From: Umezawaea endophytica
GTDB taxonomy: Bacteria > Actinomycetota > Actinomycetes > Mycobacteriales > Pseudonocardiaceae
Direction of reading: 5' to 3'
DNA: 64,000 nucleotides
Assembly (NCBI RefSeq): GCF_025061645.1
Contig: NZ_JANYMP010000024.1
Location: 19,865-83,864, forward strand
The notes below the pieces were generated by a model, which ran no database searches, was not told the origin of the DNA, and was given only the letters and a program-made list of their open reading frames with translations. Shown here piece after piece: positions 1 to 7,322 of this stretch. The translations under genes and the position numbers were made by a program. Numbering within the stretch: the stretch's first letter is position 1; each line of letters opens with the position of its first letter.

Positions 1-238
1 GCGGCAGGAACGCCGCGCCCGCCTTCCACACGGCCAGCACGGCTTCGACGTGCTCAAGTCCCCGATCGACCACCAGCGCGACGACGTGACCCGGCCCAAC
101 GCCTTCCGCGCGCAGAGCGGCCGCGAGGCCGTCGGTCCTGCGGTCCAACTCGCGGTAGGTCACCGTGGCGGCGCCGTCCGCCACCGCCACGTGATCCGGC
201 GCGTGCCGAGCCCACCTCGTCACGACGTCGCAGAGCAC
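1..238 (-). CDS. Adenylation-domain protein, N-terminus only (runs off left edge)
   Basis: Read on the minus strand from a GTG at 238, the first 79 codons match the start of an NRPS-type adenylation domain. There is an A1/A2-like region with TYRELDRRTDGLAAALR, followed by GPGHVVALVVDRG and the A2-type stretch VWKAGAAFLP at the window edge. A strong ribosome site (GGGAGGAG) sits about 5 bases before the GTG, so this is a real N-terminus with no condensation domain in front. It may be a free-standing A domain or an A-T protein. The rest, including the specificity residues, is outside the window. It could supply an amino acid to the A-less NRPS modules at 18-29 kb, but that is inference, since it lies about 16 kb from them. 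Confidence 0.8.
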   Translation of the reverse strand, partial: MLCDVVTRWARHAPDHVAVADGAATVTYRELDRRTDGLAAALRAEGVGPGHVVALVVDRGLEHVEAVLAVWKAGAAFLP

Positions 239-320
239 ACGGGCTCCTCCCACTCGGTTCGACCACCGCCGGAACCTTCACCCACGGCCGAGCGAACGGG
301 CAACTCCCCGTCTCAGCAGG

Positions 321-1331
321 TCAGCCGGGTGGCAGGTGGGCCGTCGCCCGCGCAAGCTCCCGGACCGTACGGGCTCGCACCGCCACGTCCAGCCGGGTCT
401 CGTACTCCCACAGGGTGAGCGCGCCGCCCGCCATCGCGCGGTCGAGCCAGTCGAACGCGGTCTGGCGTTCGACCGGGCTGACGAGGTGGTCGGCTCGCTG
501 GTTGGACGAGGGGTCGCGCAGCGGCTCGTCGGCGGGCAGGGGCAGGTCGACCACCACCTTCGCCAGGTCGCGGGCCGTGGTGGCCGACCACACGAGAATG
601 GTCCGGGCCGCGTGCTCACCCGGACCGAGTCGTCCTTCGGACAACGCCTGTTCGAGGTACTTGGCGATCCGGGCCCGGTCGAGGTCGAGCGCAGGCGGAT
701 CGGCGACCGCGGGGCCGGTGAAGACCAGACCTGCCGGGCGCGCGGTGCGAGGCTGGTCGTCCCGATTCGGGCTGTCCAACTCGGCGCGCAGGGTGTCGAG
801 GTCCTCCCCCAAGGCCGCGCGGTCGAGGAAGCTGTCGAACCCCTCCCTGCTGAGCCCGCCGCGGCCCCTGGCCTGGAGGATCTCCGACACGAACGCGAGC
901 CGTTCGAGGCCCGCGAGCATCGCGGGATCGTTCCGCCGCCGCCGCAGGTGCGGTTCGACGTCGAGGAACAGCACTAGCAGATCGGCCGCGGTTCGCGCTC
1001 TGGCCGCGAACGCGGTCCGCCACTTGCGGTCCGCGCCGCTCAGCACGTCGTACTGCGCGGCGATGTCCAGGAGGGTGATCGCGAACTCGCGCTGGAGGTC
1101 GTCGACGGGCGTGGTGACGGGCACCGCGTCCCACCTCGGCGCGGGCAGGTCGGCCACCACCGCGGGCAGGTCCTGGTAGTCGGCTTTCGCCACCGCCTGC
1201 CGAAGATCCTCGTAGCGATCCTGGTCCAGCAGTCCACGTGCCAACGCGAAGTCCACCACCGCCATGGCGTGCTTCCGCCGGGCACCCCTCCGCGCTTGGG
1301 CGCTCCACCACTCGTTCAACGACGTCCGCAT
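321..1331 (-). CDS. Protein with three DUF1707-like (SHOCT-like) repeats
   Basis: The 336-residue soluble protein carries three copies of the actinobacterial DUF1707-type pattern, in which a short helix is followed by Gly-Leu/Gly-Arg-Leu, a Glu-Tyr/Glu-His-containing helix, and an ending in a DLP motif. They lie at about residues 20-65 (KHAMAVVDFALARG to VADLPAP), 230-280 (RIAKYLEQALSEGRLG to VVDLPLP) and 285-336 (VERQTAFDWLDRAMAGG to TAHLPPG). The family usually has one copy at the N-terminus of a membrane protein; three copies without a membrane segment is unusual. I chose the ATG at 1331 because the frame upstream runs into the divergent gene. Function unknown. It is co-directional with the A-domain gene, 82 bases upstream of it. 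Confidence 0.7.
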   Translation of the reverse strand: MRTSLNEWWSAQARRGARRKHAMAVVDFALARGLLDQDRYEDLRQAVAKADYQDLPAVVADLPAPRWDAVPVTTPVDDLQREFAITLLDIAAQYDVLSGADRKWRTAFAARARTAADLLVLFLDVEPHLRRRRNDPAMLAGLERLAFVSEILQARGRGGLSREGFDSFLDRAALGEDLDTLRAELDSPNRDDQPRTARPAGLVFTGPAVADPPALDLDRARIAKYLEQALSEGRLGPGEHAARTILVWSATTARDLAKVVVDLPLPADEPLRDPSSNQRADHLVSPVERQTAFDWLDRAMAGGALTLWEYETRLDVAVRARTVRELARATAHLPPG

Positions 1332-1494
1332 CCCCTTGGCAGCTAGCTGGACACCCCGAGTGTGACGGGTGGCGACGAGGCGGATCAAGACATCCGAAAA
1401 TCGTGTCGAGGTCGGTGTCGGATCCGGCCCGAGCCGTTCGTGGAGGAGGTGAGCGGGCCGCCACGAGGGCGTTCCGGTGATCGCAGGAGATGAG

Positions 1495-2328
1495 ATGTCC
1501 CACCCGCAGCCCGTGGCCCGCCGCATGTACGACCTGGTCGAACCCATCGGCCTGGTGCCCTACTTCGCCGACGAGTCCGACCAGGCCCTGATGGCGCTGG
1601 GTCTGCGCAACCCGTGGGACGCCTACTTCGCCGGACGCGCCGCGCCGCTCGGCCGCACGGTGCCCGCCGAGGTGGTCCACGCGGTCTTCTACAACTTCGC
1701 CCCCGGCGAGGTCGCCCGCCACCTCCCGCGGGTCTGGGACCTGACCACGCCCGAGGCGGCACTGGCCGCCCGCGAACGGGGCTGCGTCGCGGGCCTGCGG
1801 CGAATCCTGGGCGACCGCGCCGACGCCCCCGGCGTCGCACGCGCCGGTGACCTCCTGCTGACGGCGGCGACCAGCGCACCGGTGCAGGGACGCGTCCTCT
1901 ACGCCGCCCTGCGCACCCTCCCGGTACCGCGGGAGCCCGTGGCCCGACTGTGGCACGCGGCCACGTTGCTGCGTGAGCACCGCGGCGACGGCCACAACGC
2001 CGCCTTGCTGACCGAGGACATCGGCGGGACCGAAGCCCACGTGCTGCACGCCCTGTCCGTCTCCATGCCCGCCAAGGAGTTCGGCCGAGTCGGCCACCTG
2101 CCCTCGGCGCAGTTGACCGCGGTCATCGACGGCATGCGCTCCCGCGGCCTGATCGGGACCGACGGCTGGCTCACCGCCGCCGGGCACGCCACGAAGGAAC
2201 GGGTCGAGGCCACGACCGACCGACTCGCGGAAGCGCCCTACAACGCCTTGTCCCCTGACGAACTCGAACTCCTGGCCGCCGACCTCGACCCGATCTCGGC
2301 CGCCATCCGAGCCGTCTTCCCGTCGTAG
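1495..2328 (+). CDS. SCO6745/SalK family protein
   Basis: The 277-residue protein matches the actinomycete SCO6745 (SalK) family. The pattern is RRMYDLVEPIGLVPYFADE at the start, then the strongly conserved FYNFAPGEVARHLPRVWDL region near residues 60-85, and a C-terminal helical part ending in NALSPDELELLAADLDPIS. The start is the ATG at 1495, with AGGAGA five bases upstream, in preference to the GTG at 1477. SalK-like proteins were named from lantibiotic regulation and have a winged-helix-like C-terminal part, but no biochemical activity is established. It is divergent from the DUF1707 gene and convergent with the following oxidoreductase gene; the 163-base gap 1332-1494 holds the divergent promoters. 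Confidence 0.75.
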   Translation: MSHPQPVARRMYDLVEPIGLVPYFADESDQALMALGLRNPWDAYFAGRAAPLGRTVPAEVVHAVFYNFAPGEVARHLPRVWDLTTPEAALAARERGCVAGLRRILGDRADAPGVARAGDLLLTAATSAPVQGRVLYAALRTLPVPREPVARLWHAATLLREHRGDGHNAALLTEDIGGTEAHVLHALSVSMPAKEFGRVGHLPSAQLTAVIDGMRSRGLIGTDGWLTAAGHATKERVEATTDRLAEAPYNALSPDELELLAADLDPISAAIRAVFPS

Positions 2329-2346
2329 GTGTTCGACGTCCGGGGT

Positions 2347-2970
2347 TCAGCCGGTGAACTCGTCGACGCCGAGGGCGAAGTCCCAGTGGCCGACCCCGTT
2401 GTTGGCGAGTCCCACCGTGACCACGCCCAGTCCTTCGAGCCAGTGCGCCATCTTCAGGCCGCCGACGTCCAGCGGCCGCAGCCCGAGGCTCTCGACGAAC
2501 GTCGCGACGTCCACTTTGGCCTGTGCGTCGTCGCCCGCGATGAAGGCGGTGGGGCGCCCCTTCTCCAGGACGCCGCGGAAGATGGTGTTGAACACCTTCA
2601 CCACGTTGGCGCTCGCCGGGGCCACCTTGGCGACCTCCTGCGCGATCGAGGTCTCCTCGCTGTGGGCCAGCCCGTCGAACGTGGCGTTGAAGGGGTTGCT
2701 GATGTCGACGACGACCTTGCCCGCGAGGGCGTCCCCGTACTCTGCGACGACCGGCACGACACCGTTGTACAACAGGGCCGTGATGACGATGTCCCCGTTC
2801 GGGACGGCGCCCCACTTGCCCGTCGTCGTGCCGCCGCCCAGAGCCTTGACCAGGTCGTCGACCTTGGCCTGGTCGCGGCCCATGACCTCGACGGTGTAAC
2901 CGCCCGCCACCGCGAGCGTGCCGATGGCGCGGGCCATGTTCCCCGTGCCGATGAGCGTGATGCTGTTCAT
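2347..2970 (-). CDS. F420H2:NADP-reductase-like NAD(P)-binding protein
   Basis: This 207-residue protein begins with a Rossmann fold fingerprint, ITLIGTGNMARAIG, followed by a second strand with VMGRDQ, as in the F420-dependent NADP oxidoreductase (PF03807) family. VVVDISNPFN near residue 90 and KVFNTIF near residue 125 are also typical. Many members of this size have been annotated as NADPH-dependent F420 reductases without F420 activity being shown. It is the second gene of a two-gene minus-strand operon, 29 bases after the SDR gene, and probably under the divergent TetR regulator. A role in redox detoxification of an electrophile is a guess. Confidence 0.8.
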   Translation of the reverse strand: MNSITLIGTGNMARAIGTLAVAGGYTVEVMGRDQAKVDDLVKALGGGTTTGKWGAVPNGDIVITALLYNGVVPVVAEYGDALAGKVVVDISNPFNATFDGLAHSEETSIAQEVAKVAPASANVVKVFNTIFRGVLEKGRPTAFIAGDDAQAKVDVATFVESLGLRPLDVGGLKMAHWLEGLGVVTVGLANNGVGHWDFALGVDEFTG

Positions 2971-2999
2971 GAGGTTCCTGTTCTTGAGCGAGGCGTGGT

Positions 3000-3734
3000 T
3001 CAGATGGCGGTGGTGCCGCCGTCGGCGACCAGTTCCAGGCCGTTGACGTAGCTGGAGTCGTTGGAGGCGAGGAACAACGCGACGGTCGCGATCTCTTCGG
3101 GACGGCCCATCTCCCCGCGCGGGATGAGGGACTCGAACGCGGCCTTGGTCGCCTCGTCGAACAGCTCCTCCTGCTTGGCGGTGGCGACCTGGCCGGGGGT
3201 CAGGACGTTGACCCGGATCTTGCGGTCGCGCAGCTCGTTGAGCCAGACGCGGGCCCAGGCCTGCTGGACGGCCTTGCTCCCCGCGTAGAGGCTCCAGCCG
3301 GGGAAGGCGCCGAGGGAGGCGTTCGACCCGGTCATGAGGATCGAGCCGTTGTCGTTGATCAGCGGCAGCGCCTTCTGCACGGTGAACAGCGTGCCGCGCG
3401 CGTTGAGCCAGAAGGCCTGGTGGAACTGCTCCTCGGTGATCTCGCCGAGCGCGGCGGGTTCACCCATCCCGGCGCTGGCCCACAGCACGTCGATCGAGCC
3501 CTTCTCCCGCTTGACGGTGTCGTACAAGCGGTCCAGGTCGTCCAGGTCGGCCGCGTCACCCTGGACGGCGGTGACGTCGCGGCCGATCAGCGCGACGGCG
3601 TCGTCCAGCGCTTCCTGCCGCCGGGCCTGGATGAAGACGTGCGCCCCTTCCTCGACGAACAGCTTGGCGCCCGCCAGCGCCATCCCCGTGGACCCGCCGG
3701 TGATCACCGCGACCTTGCCATCGAGCTTTCCCAC
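3000..3734 (-). CDS. Short-chain dehydrogenase/reductase (SDR)
   Basis: This 244-residue classical-length SDR has a Ser-Tyr-Lys catalytic set visible as GSNASLG, then YAGSKA, and the NADP-type N-terminus KVAVITGGSTGMA. The glycine motif is TGxxxGMA in place of the usual TGxxxGIG, so the third glycine is alanine. The C-terminal GRPEEIATVALFLASNDSSY and VNGLELVADGG are family hallmarks. The GTG at 3734 is chosen over the GTG at 3740 because it gives the normal MGKLDGKVAVITG start with GGAG seven bases upstream. It is divergent from a TetR gene whose likely operators lie just upstream. Substrate unknown. Confidence 0.9.
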   Translation of the reverse strand: MGKLDGKVAVITGGSTGMALAGAKLFVEEGAHVFIQARRQEALDDAVALIGRDVTAVQGDAADLDDLDRLYDTVKREKGSIDVLWASAGMGEPAALGEITEEQFHQAFWLNARGTLFTVQKALPLINDNGSILMTGSNASLGAFPGWSLYAGSKAVQQAWARVWLNELRDRKIRVNVLTPGQVATAKQEELFDEATKAAFESLIPRGEMGRPEEIATVALFLASNDSSYVNGLELVADGGTTAI

Positions 3735-3759
3735 GACCACTCCGTAACTTGATGGTTAT

Positions 3760-3786
3760 GTACACCAGACTGTGTACGTAACGTAC
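3760..3786. promoter_or_regulatory. Overlapping inverted repeats, candidate TetR operator
   Basis: The 117-base gap between the divergent SDR and tetR genes contains two overlapping inverted repeats. GTACAC-N6-GTGTAC spans 3760-3777, and the perfect 13-base GTACGTAACGTAC spans 3774-3786. Position and symmetry fit a TetR-family operator controlling both genes. No binding data are available. Confidence 0.6.
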
Positions 3787-3851
3787 GCGACGGGTGCTCG
3801 AGGGCGCAAGCTATGTAGACCGATCCGTACCCAACGGCCTATGCTCGGGGT

Positions 3852-4424
3852 ATGACGGAGTTGGAGAAGGGCCCGCTGGGCCAGCGCCGCGGCAGGGGCG
3901 CACGCGAGCGCATCCTCAGCGCGTCACAGCGGTTGTTCCGCGACAAGGGCATCAACCGCACCGGCATGGACCAGCTCTGCGCCGAGGCCCAGGTGTCCAA
4001 GCGCACGGCCTACCAGCACTTCGCCACCAAGGACGACCTGGTCACCGAATACCTGCGCCGCTTCGACCCGGACGTCATGCCAGGAGTCTTCGACCGCCCC
4101 GACCTCACCCCCCGCGAACGCCTGCTCGCCGCCTTCGAGATCCCCGCGACCACCCCCCTGTGCCCCTACATCGCGGCGGCCGTCGAACTCCACGACCCAG
4201 CACACCCCGCGTCCCAGTACGCGCGCGACTACAAGACCGCCATCGCCAAGCGCCTCACCGAAACCGCCCGCAAAGCAGGCGCCACCAACCCCGAACAACT
4301 CGGCGAACAACTCGCACTGCTCATCGACGGCGCCTCAGCCCGCACCCGAGTACTCGACACCGATTCCTTCCCCACCGCAGCCACCATCGCCGCCGTGCTC
4401 ATCGACAACGCGATCCCGTCCTGA
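3852..4424 (+). CDS. TetR/AcrR family transcriptional regulator
   Basis: This 190-residue repressor has an N-terminal TetR HTH: ARERILSASQRLFRDKGINRTGMDQLCAEAQVSKRT is followed by AYQHFATKDDLVTEYL, the canonical helix 3 plus YxHFxxKxxL signature. The C-terminal ligand domain (about residues 80-190) contains TTPLCPYIAAAVEL, which resembles the C-terminal domain of TetR proteins linked to oxidoreductase operons. It is divergent from the SDR/F420-reductase-like pair, the usual arrangement for a ligand-responsive repressor of its neighbours. Ligand unknown. Confidence 0.92.
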   Translation: MTELEKGPLGQRRGRGARERILSASQRLFRDKGINRTGMDQLCAEAQVSKRTAYQHFATKDDLVTEYLRRFDPDVMPGVFDRPDLTPRERLLAAFEIPATTPLCPYIAAAVELHDPAHPASQYARDYKTAIAKRLTETARKAGATNPEQLGEQLALLIDGASARTRVLDTDSFPTAATIAAVLIDNAIPS

Positions 4425-4505
4425 TCATGTAACGCGGACGGCCGACCGCCCGACGTAGGGGGACACGACCCGTCGGCGTCGACGGGGCAGGGGGAAGGAC
4501 CAGCC

Positions 4506-5840
4506 GTGGCTCTGTTCGGTGGCAAGGAGAACGCGGAAGTCGTCGCGCTCCAGCAGCAGGTGGCGGCCGCGCACTCCACGATCGCCGAACTGCGCGGGTG
4601 GGTGGGGCAGTTGCGCGGCGCGGAAACCGGGGCGCTGGAGGCTGAACTGCGGCACCTGCGGTCGTCGGTGGAGCAGGCCAAGAGCGACCGGACGGCACTC
4701 GCCGCGGAGCAGCAGCAGGTGCGGAGCGAGGTCGACTCGTGGCGCGCGCAGCTCGTGGAGACGCGGGAGTTGGCCCTGCTCCAGGAGATCGGCGTCTACG
4801 AGTACGCACATCCCCTGGACGACGCCCTGGCGTACAAGGACTCCCTGGCGGCCCTGAAGCAGCGGATCAAGGAAGCGGCCAAGGGCGACGCGGTGACCTG
4901 CCAGGTTGACTGGGCGGTGAACGGGTCGCTCAAGGAAGGCCAGAAACTCGGGCGGGACATGGCGAAGCTGATGCTGCGCGCCTACAACGCCGAGGCCGAC
5001 AACGCCGTGCGCGCGGTGAAGCCGCACACTCGCGAGGCCGTGAAGAAGCGGCTGACGACGACGCGGGACACGGTCGGCAGGCTCGGTGTGCTGATGCGGA
5101 TCGTCATCTCGCCGGACTACCACCGGTTGCGGTTGCGCGAGATCGACCTGACGTCGGACTACCTGGTGAAGGTCGAGGCCGAGCGCGAGCAGGCCAGGGC
5201 CGAGCGCGAACGATTGCGCGAGGAGGCCAAGGTCTCCAAGGAGATCGAGCGGGAACGGGCGCGGCTGGCGAAGGAGCGCACGCACTACACGACCATCGTC
5301 GCGAGGCTGGAGGCCAAGGGCGACCTGGAAGGGCTGGAACGGGCGCGTGAGCAGTTGGCGTCGGTCGACAGCGCGATCGCCGGAGTCGAGCAGCGGGCGG
5401 CGAACGTGCGTGCCGGGTACGTCTACGTGATCTCCAACATCGGCGCGTTCGGCCCCGACGTGGTCAAGATCGGCATGACCCGCAGGTTGGAGCCGATGGA
5501 CCGGGTCCGTGAACTCGGTGACGCGTCGGTGCCGTTCCGCTTCGACACCCACGCCTTGTTCTTCTCCGAGGACGCCGTCGCCCTCGAGACCAGCCTGCAC
5601 CAGAAGCTGAGCCACCGGCGCTTGAACCTGGTCAACCCGCGCCGCGAGTTCTTCTACGCCACACCCGCGGAGGTCCGGGACCTGCTGGTGTCGCTGGGCA
5701 ACGACCACGTCCTGGAGTACAACGACATCGCCGAAGCGGTCGAGTGGCGGGCGTCGGACCCCGGTCGGCGCGGCGGGTCGGGCACTGTCGGGGCGCAGGT
5801 CGACGCTGACGGGGACCTGTCCGACGACGGTGGTGAGTGA
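4506..5840 (+). CDS. DUF4041 protein with C-terminal GIY-YIG (T5orf172/Mug113) domain
   Basis: The 444-residue protein has three visible parts. Residues 5-80 are a coiled coil rich in Gln/Glu/Ala. Residues 90-260 match DUF4041, with LLQEIGVYEYAHPLDDALAYK and the long Arg/Glu helix AEREQARAERERLREEAK. Residues 300-395 are a T5orf172-type GIY-YIG nuclease fold, with YVYVISN, VVKIGMTRRLEP.DRVRELG, an ALE helix and a final NPRREFFYAT. Such DUF4041-Mug113 proteins occur in bacteria and phages; their biological target is not known to me. The start is GTG, with AAGGA nine bases upstream. Its stop overlaps the start of the next gene (TGATG), so the two are translationally coupled. Confidence 0.85.
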   Translation: MALFGGKENAEVVALQQQVAAAHSTIAELRGWVGQLRGAETGALEAELRHLRSSVEQAKSDRTALAAEQQQVRSEVDSWRAQLVETRELALLQEIGVYEYAHPLDDALAYKDSLAALKQRIKEAAKGDAVTCQVDWAVNGSLKEGQKLGRDMAKLMLRAYNAEADNAVRAVKPHTREAVKKRLTTTRDTVGRLGVLMRIVISPDYHRLRLREIDLTSDYLVKVEAEREQARAERERLREEAKVSKEIERERARLAKERTHYTTIVARLEAKGDLEGLERAREQLASVDSAIAGVEQRAANVRAGYVYVISNIGAFGPDVVKIGMTRRLEPMDRVRELGDASVPFRFDTHALFFSEDAVALETSLHQKLSHRRLNLVNPRREFFYATPAEVRDLLVSLGNDHVLEYNDIAEAVEWRASDPGRRGGSGTVGAQVDADGDLSDDGGE

Positions 5841-6400
5841 TGACGGCGCCTCGCCCCGCCACGTGGTTGCCCGATCCGCTGGACGACGCGCTGCTGCGCT
5901 ACTGGGACGGCTTCCGCTGGACGTTCCACACGGTCGTGCGGCAGGTCGAAGTGGTGCGACCGGTCGTCCAAGCCGCGCCACCGCCCGTGACCCCGACACT
6001 GCGACCCGATGTGGCCCAAGCCCTGGAACGCGTGCGCGGCGCGCTGGTCGGGTCGATGAAAGAGGTCAACCTCCTCGGCGGTTACCTCGGCCCGGAGGAA
6101 CGGGTACTGGCGCTGACCGGTGCCCAGGGCGAGGGCATCGGTGTGCTCGCCTGCACCGACCAGCGGCTGCTCTTCCTCTTCGTCGGCCTGCTGCGCAGGC
6201 AGTTCCTGCACGTGCACTGGAACCAGGCGAAAGGCGTCACCTACGACCGGAACACCAGGATCTTCGCGGTCTACACCGTGAAACCGACGAAGCGCGCCGT
6301 GCCCGCTCTGGCCGTTCGCGTGGGCAACCTCTCGGACGCGCAGGCCGTGGCCCACGCGGCGCAGTTCGCCTCGGCAGCTCCTCGGCTCGACATCGTCTGA
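5840..6400 (+). CDS. DUF2510 plus bacterial PH-like domain protein
   Basis: This 186-residue protein starts with a DUF2510-type motif (WLPDPLDDALLRYWDGFRWT). A Pro-rich linker and a bacterial PH-like (YokE/bPH) domain at about residues 75-180 follow. The PH-like core is EERVLALTGA, GVLACTDQRLLFLF and FLHVHWNQAKGVTYD. DUF2510 is common at the N-terminus of actinobacterial membrane or PH proteins. There is no transmembrane segment. The ATG shares a base with the stop of the DUF4041/GIY-YIG gene, so the two proteins are probably made together and may act together. Confidence 0.8.
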   Translation: MTAPRPATWLPDPLDDALLRYWDGFRWTFHTVVRQVEVVRPVVQAAPPPVTPTLRPDVAQALERVRGALVGSMKEVNLLGGYLGPEERVLALTGAQGEGIGVLACTDQRLLFLFVGLLRRQFLHVHWNQAKGVTYDRNTRIFAVYTVKPTKRAVPALAVRVGNLSDAQAVAHAAQFASAAPRLDIV

Positions 6401-6413
6401 TCGAACCGCCCGC

Positions 6414-7322
6414 TCACGAGGCCTTCGTCCGCTGCGTCACCACGATGCAGGCGAGCACGATGACCGCCGTGACGGGGACCGCGGGGCTGAGGTCTTCGCC
6501 GAGCAGCAGGACTGACCACACGAGGGTCAGCAGGGGTTGGGCGAGTTGGAGTTGGCTGGCCCTCGCCACGCCGATGAGTCCCATCCCGCGGTACCAGACG
6601 ACGAACGAGCCGAACTGCGAGATCGCCGCGATGTAGGCCATCCCGGCGAGGGCCTTCGTCGTGAAGTGCACCGGTTCGTGCGCGAGCGCGAAAGCCGACA
6701 CGACGAGGTTCACGGGTGCGGCGAGGACGACGCCCCACGCGATGACCCGCCAGCCCGGCATGTGCGCCGACAACCGCCCGCCCTCGGCGTACCCGGCCGC
6801 GCAGACGATCAGGGCCGCGAAGAGGTAGACGTCGGCGACCGTTGGCAGGCCGTGGTTCTGCGACAGGGTGAACACGATGACGGTGGCCGCGCCGGTCCCG
6901 GCCGCGACCCAGAACAGCCTGGACGGGTAGCGTTTGGTGATCAGCGCGAAGATCACCGCGGTGGCCATCGGCAGCGCGCCGATGACGACCGCCGAGTGCG
7001 CCGTCGAGGACGTCTGCAACGCCAGCGTCGTCAGCAGCGGGAACCCGACGGCGCAACCGCCCGCGACCACCGCGAGGGCGGGCCAGTCGGAGCGCGCCGG
7101 GAGCTTGGCGCGCGTCGCCAGCAGCGCGACGACCGCGATGAGCGCGGCCAGGACACCGCGCACACCCGCGGCGCTCCAGGGACCGAACCCGTCGAGCGCC
7201 CACACCGTTCCGGGGAAGCTGAAGGAGAAGGTCAGCACGCCGAGCGCGGCGAACAGCGTGCCGTTGGCGTTCGGCAGTGGCGATACTGGCGCGGCAGTAG
7301 TAGCGCTACTATCACTCTTCAT
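6414..7322 (-). CDS. EamA/DMT-family transporter, probable cycloserine-cassette exporter
   Basis: This 302-residue protein has ten hydrophobic helices in two EamA repeats, for example LFAALGVLTFSFSFPGTVWAL at the start, VVAGGCAVGFPLLTTLALQ, and AQPLLTLVWSVLLLGEDL in the second repeat. This is the usual drug/metabolite exporter size. It is divergent from the MocR gene, and the two start codons overlap (CATG at 7320-7323). The published S. lavendulae D-cycloserine cluster includes a membrane protein for self-resistance, and the position at the end of the dcs-type cassette suggests the same job here. That assignment is inference. It could instead export another amine or amino acid. Confidence 0.88.
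   Translation of the reverse strand: MKSDSSATTAAPVSPLPNANGTLFAALGVLTFSFSFPGTVWALDGFGPWSAAGVRGVLAALIAVVALLATRAKLPARSDWPALAVVAGGCAVGFPLLTTLALQTSSTAHSAVVIGALPMATAVIFALITKRYPSRLFWVAAGTGAATVIVFTLSQNHGLPTVADVYLFAALIVCAAGYAEGGRLSAHMPGWRVIAWGVVLAAPVNLVVSAFALAHEPVHFTTKALAGMAYIAAISQFGSFVVWYRGMGLIGVARASQLQLAQPLLTLVWSVLLLGEDLSPAVPVTAVIVLACIVVTQRTKAS
7298..7311. promoter_or_regulatory. 14-base perfect palindrome, candidate MocR operator
   Basis: TAGTAGCGCTACTA is perfectly symmetric and lies ten bases before the MocR start codon, inside the first codons of the divergent EamA gene. MocR proteins normally bind the divergent intergenic region they share with a target. A related half, GAGCGCTACTA, recurs inside the MocR gene near 7436. 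No clear ribosome site precedes either divergent start, so leaderless or near-leaderless transcripts are possible. Confidence 0.55.

Noticed and set aside
616..2187. 523-residue minus-strand frame
   Set aside because: Overlaps two real genes on both strands and has an Arg/Gly-rich translation typical of frame shadows.
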